This document shows positions 38,486 through 39,638 of a stretch of 39,638 nucleotides of DNA, one piece after another. Origin of the DNA: Rhodoferax sp. (GTDB lineage: Bacteria; Pseudomonadota; Gammaproteobacteria; Burkholderiales; Burkholderiaceae_C); the NCBI GenBank assembly GCA_020048895.1, contig JAIFLV010000131.1, forward strand, positions 1 to 39,638, in the 5' to 3' direction. How positions within the stretch are numbered: the first letter of the stretch is position 1; every line of letters begins with the position of its first letter. Under the pieces are notes generated by a model. The model saw only the letters and a program-made list of their open reading frames with translations. It was not told where the DNA came from and searched no databases. The position numbers and the translations under genes are program-made.

Positions 38486-38489
38486 AAGA

Positions 38490-39638
38490 TCAAACCTTGG
38501 AAGATCCAGCGAGGACAACGCGCCGGTGTTGAAAATGCCAGATCGCCAGGACCAGCGAGATCAGCTGAATAAAGCTCGCTACAAACAGGGGCAACCCCAG
38601 TTGGACGCTGCCCGCTGGCGCACCAGAGACCAGTGCCAGCAGACCAGCACCCGCCAGAGGCGCTATCACGGCCATCATGCTGTTGAGGGACGACACTGCA
38701 CCCAGCGTCTGCCCCTGCACATTGGCATCGGCCGCGCTCGATACGATGCTTTGCAGTGTCGAACCGGTCGCCGCGGAAGCCATGTTGAGAACGATGACGA
38801 GAAAAAACATCCACGGTTGCGTCACCAGGCCATAGGCCGCATAGGCAAGCGCCGCCGAGCACAGCCCGATGATGGACAACTGCTGGGGAGATATGCGCCT
38901 GAGCACGTGCTTGAGCAATACGCCCTGCATCACCACATTGACCAGTCCCACCAGCATCAGTGACAGACCGGTCTCATGCGGTCCCCAGCCAAACTTGAAT
39001 GTGGTGAACAGTACCCACGTGGAGTGCAGCATGAACTGCGCCAGTGTGCTCAGGGCAATCACTGCCACCAGTGGCCCGACGCCACCGAGACCCACCAGCC
39101 CGCGCAAGGACGACACCGGGTTGGCACTACGCCAGACAAACGGTGCGCGTTGTGCAACTGGCAGGCTCTCCGGCAACACAAAGTAGCCATAAATCCAGTT
39201 GATTACCGCCAGCGAGCCGGATGCGATGAACGGCAAGCGCACATCGACACTGCCCATCACACCGCCGATGGCTGGCCCCAAAATGAAACCAACGCCCATC
39301 ATGGCACCCAGCAAGCCAAAACGTCGGGCGCGGTCCTGCGGCGGTGTGATGTCGGCCACGTAGGCATTCGCCACTGCAATATTGGCCTGCATCGCGCCGC
39401 CAATCAGGCGCACCCACACCAGCATCCACAGGCTCGTCGCAGCGGCCGTCATGAAGAAATTGAAGGCCAGCCCGGAGAATCCGATGAGCAACACCGGGCG
39501 ACGCCCGAACCGGTCCGACAAGGCACCCAGAATCGGCGAGCCGAAGAAATTGGCGATGCCAAAGGCAAAAGAAACCGCGCCGAACCAGAACGCCTGGTCG
39601 GCCTTGGAGTCGGTAAACAGCCCCACCATGTGCGGCAG
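38490..39638 (-). CDS. MFS transporter of the TetA type, 5' end truncated
   Basis: At least 382 residues are present; the frame stays open to the window edge (LPH before the first internal Met), so the first TM helix is missing. The A-motif [16 protein letters not shown] between TM2 and TM3, [23 protein letters not shown] and [13 protein letters not shown] are typical of the drug:H+ antiporter-1 (TetA-like) group. It is probably an inner-membrane exporter. The stop is 4 nt before guaA, so the two may be co-transcribed. Confidence 0.9.
   Translation of the reverse strand: MPHMVGLFTDSKADQAFWFGAVSFAFGIANFFGSPILGALSDRFGRRPVLLIGFSGLAFNFFMTAAATSLWMLVWVRLIGGAMQANIAVANAYVADITPPQDRARRFGLLGAMMGVGFILGPAIGGVMGSVDVRLPFIASGSLAVINWIYGYFVLPESLPVAQRAPFVWRSANPVSSLRGLVGLGGVGPLVAVIALSTLAQFMLHSTWVLFTTFKFGWGPHETGLSLMLVGLVNVVMQGVLLKHVLRRISPQQLSIIGLCSAALAYAAYGLVTQPWMFFLVIVLNMASAATGSTLQSIVSSAADANVQGQTLGAVSSLNSMMAVIAPLAGAGLLALVSGAPAGSVQLGLPLFVASFIQLISLVLAIWHFQHRRVVLAGSSKV

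Overview
The window looks like a chromosomal segment of a betaproteobacterium, most likely family Comamonadaceae (Rhodoferax/Polaromonas/Acidovorax-like). This rests on high GC, the mltG-tmk-holB-pilZ-tatD order, the 63-bp gene-embedded repeats described below, and the style of the protein families. I could not run a search, so the genus is inference. No rRNA, tRNA, CRISPR array, prophage or complete insertion sequence was seen. No gene-free stretch exceeds 300 bp.

Layout. 1-1316 (minus): the start of an OmpW-like porin and a lipoprotein SGNH esterase. 1487-14941 (plus): a seven-gene signalling operon with overlapping or tightly spaced genes: HD-GYP response regulator, Cache-GAF sensor without kinase, CheB-CheR fusion, 1375-aa hybrid kinase (4HB-HAMP-GAF-PAS-PAS-HK-REC-REC), Cache-GAF-PAS-Hpt protein, REC-REC-kinase, and an RskA-like anti-sigma domain protein. 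15016-17466: tex. 17493-17690: tandem 55-bp repeats plus a long hairpin. 17722-19688: HDOD and patatin genes. 19703-24023 (minus): an unknown secreted protein with a good sigma70 promoter, an iron alcohol dehydrogenase, an orphan cheZ and ygfZ. 24095-28634 (plus): mltG-tmk-holB-pilZ-tatD-ankyrin. 28752-29669 (minus): adenylate cyclase-FHA fusion. 29901-30212 (plus): a small unknown protein. 30238-35603 (minus): ldcA, a tadA-haloalkane dehalogenase fusion, a small membrane protein, a shrunken paiB-like remnant and a penicillin-acylase-family enzyme. 35718-39638 (minus): a secreted alpha/beta hydrolase, a hydrolase remnant, guaA and a truncated MFS transporter.

How the genes work together. The signalling operon can be read as one phosphorelay. 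Three consecutive sensors share a homologous GAF domain, but only one carries a kinase. That hybrid kinase has two receivers and no Hpt. The next gene supplies the Hpt and shares the same C-terminal tail. Receivers at both ends of the operon (the HD-GYP phosphodiesterase and the REC-REC-kinase) are close relatives and are plausible outputs. The CheB-CheR fusion suggests reversible methylation, although there is no chemoreceptor in the window.

The most unusual observation is a dispersed 63-bp (21-codon) repeat. Full-length copies sit in frame inside four genes (hybrid kinase, Hpt protein, patatin, acylase). A degenerate copy lies antisense but in frame in guaA. A 26-bp half copy in tex joins a perfect 28-bp-arm palindrome. 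One further copy fills the gap in front of tadA. All copies align without gaps, and each orientation uses one fixed reading frame. They behave like a gene-tolerated mini-element that adds short peptides at loops and linkers.
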